A stretch of 5,573 nt of DNA from Nostoc sp. CHAB 5834. GTDB taxonomy: Bacteria; Cyanobacteriota; Cyanobacteriia; Cyanobacteriales; Nostocaceae. Shown here in pieces: positions 5,538 to 5,573 of the stretch. Below the pieces are notes generated by a model. The model made no database searches. It was not told the origin of the DNA and saw only the letters and a list, made by a program, of their open reading frames with translations. The stretch is from assembly GCA_020829485.1 (NCBI GenBank), contig JAIVFU010000275.1:1-5573 (forward strand). Reading direction: 5' to 3'. The number at the start of each line of letters is the position of its first letter. The first letter of the stretch is position 1. Position numbers and translations under genes: made by a program.

Positions 5538-5573
5538 GTCATTTTGAAAACTTTAAATATTAACAGACACCCT
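5538..5573. other. Start of the next cassette or intergenic DNA
   Basis: The last 36 nt return to AT-rich sequence and contain no complete gene. If the site at 5451-5537 is attC-like, this is the 5' non-coding end of the following cassette. The window ends before any start codon can be assigned. Confidence 0.35.

Overview
The window looks like chromosomal DNA of a Bacteroidota bacterium, most plausibly a Cytophagales member of the Spirosoma/Fibrella/Dyadobacter kind. The IlvC sequence is of the type seen in that phylum. Most genes lack a clear Shine-Dalgarno sequence, and a TAnnTTTG-like element sits just upstream of ilvA. The genus is inference; no rRNA or other marker is present.

Positions 1-2853 are a branched-chain amino acid block on the + strand. 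It holds the 3' end of ilvN (acetolactate synthase regulatory subunit), complete ilvC (ketol-acid reductoisomerase) and complete ilvA (threonine deaminase with one C-terminal ACT-like domain). IlvA makes 2-oxobutanoate from threonine, acetolactate synthase condenses it or pyruvate with pyruvate, and IlvC reduces and isomerises the product. Between ilvC and ilvA lies a 114-bp imperfect palindrome that could fold into a very long RNA hairpin.

Positions 2866-3511 hold a two-gene MNT/HEPN (MntA/HepT-type) toxin-antitoxin module. Its genes overlap by 20 nt, and it starts only 12 nt after ilvA. An AraC-family regulator (3525-4385) follows 13 nt after the HEPN gene, so ilvA, mntA, hepT and araC could share a transcript.

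Positions 4386-4815 are an AT-rich stretch of about 430 nt with no convincing gene. It is followed by an unrecognised AT-rich gene (4816-5454) that has its own AAGGAG ribosome-binding site. The stop codon of that gene is embedded in the left end of a structured site (about 5451-5537) with the layout of an integron attC site: TAAC and GTT ends, an inner TGGCGAT/ATCGCCA stem and an imperfect middle. This suggests the gene is cargo of a mobile gene cassette, with a further cassette or gene beginning beyond 5535. This is the most interesting part of the window. The cassette reading is inference, because no integrase and no second site are visible.
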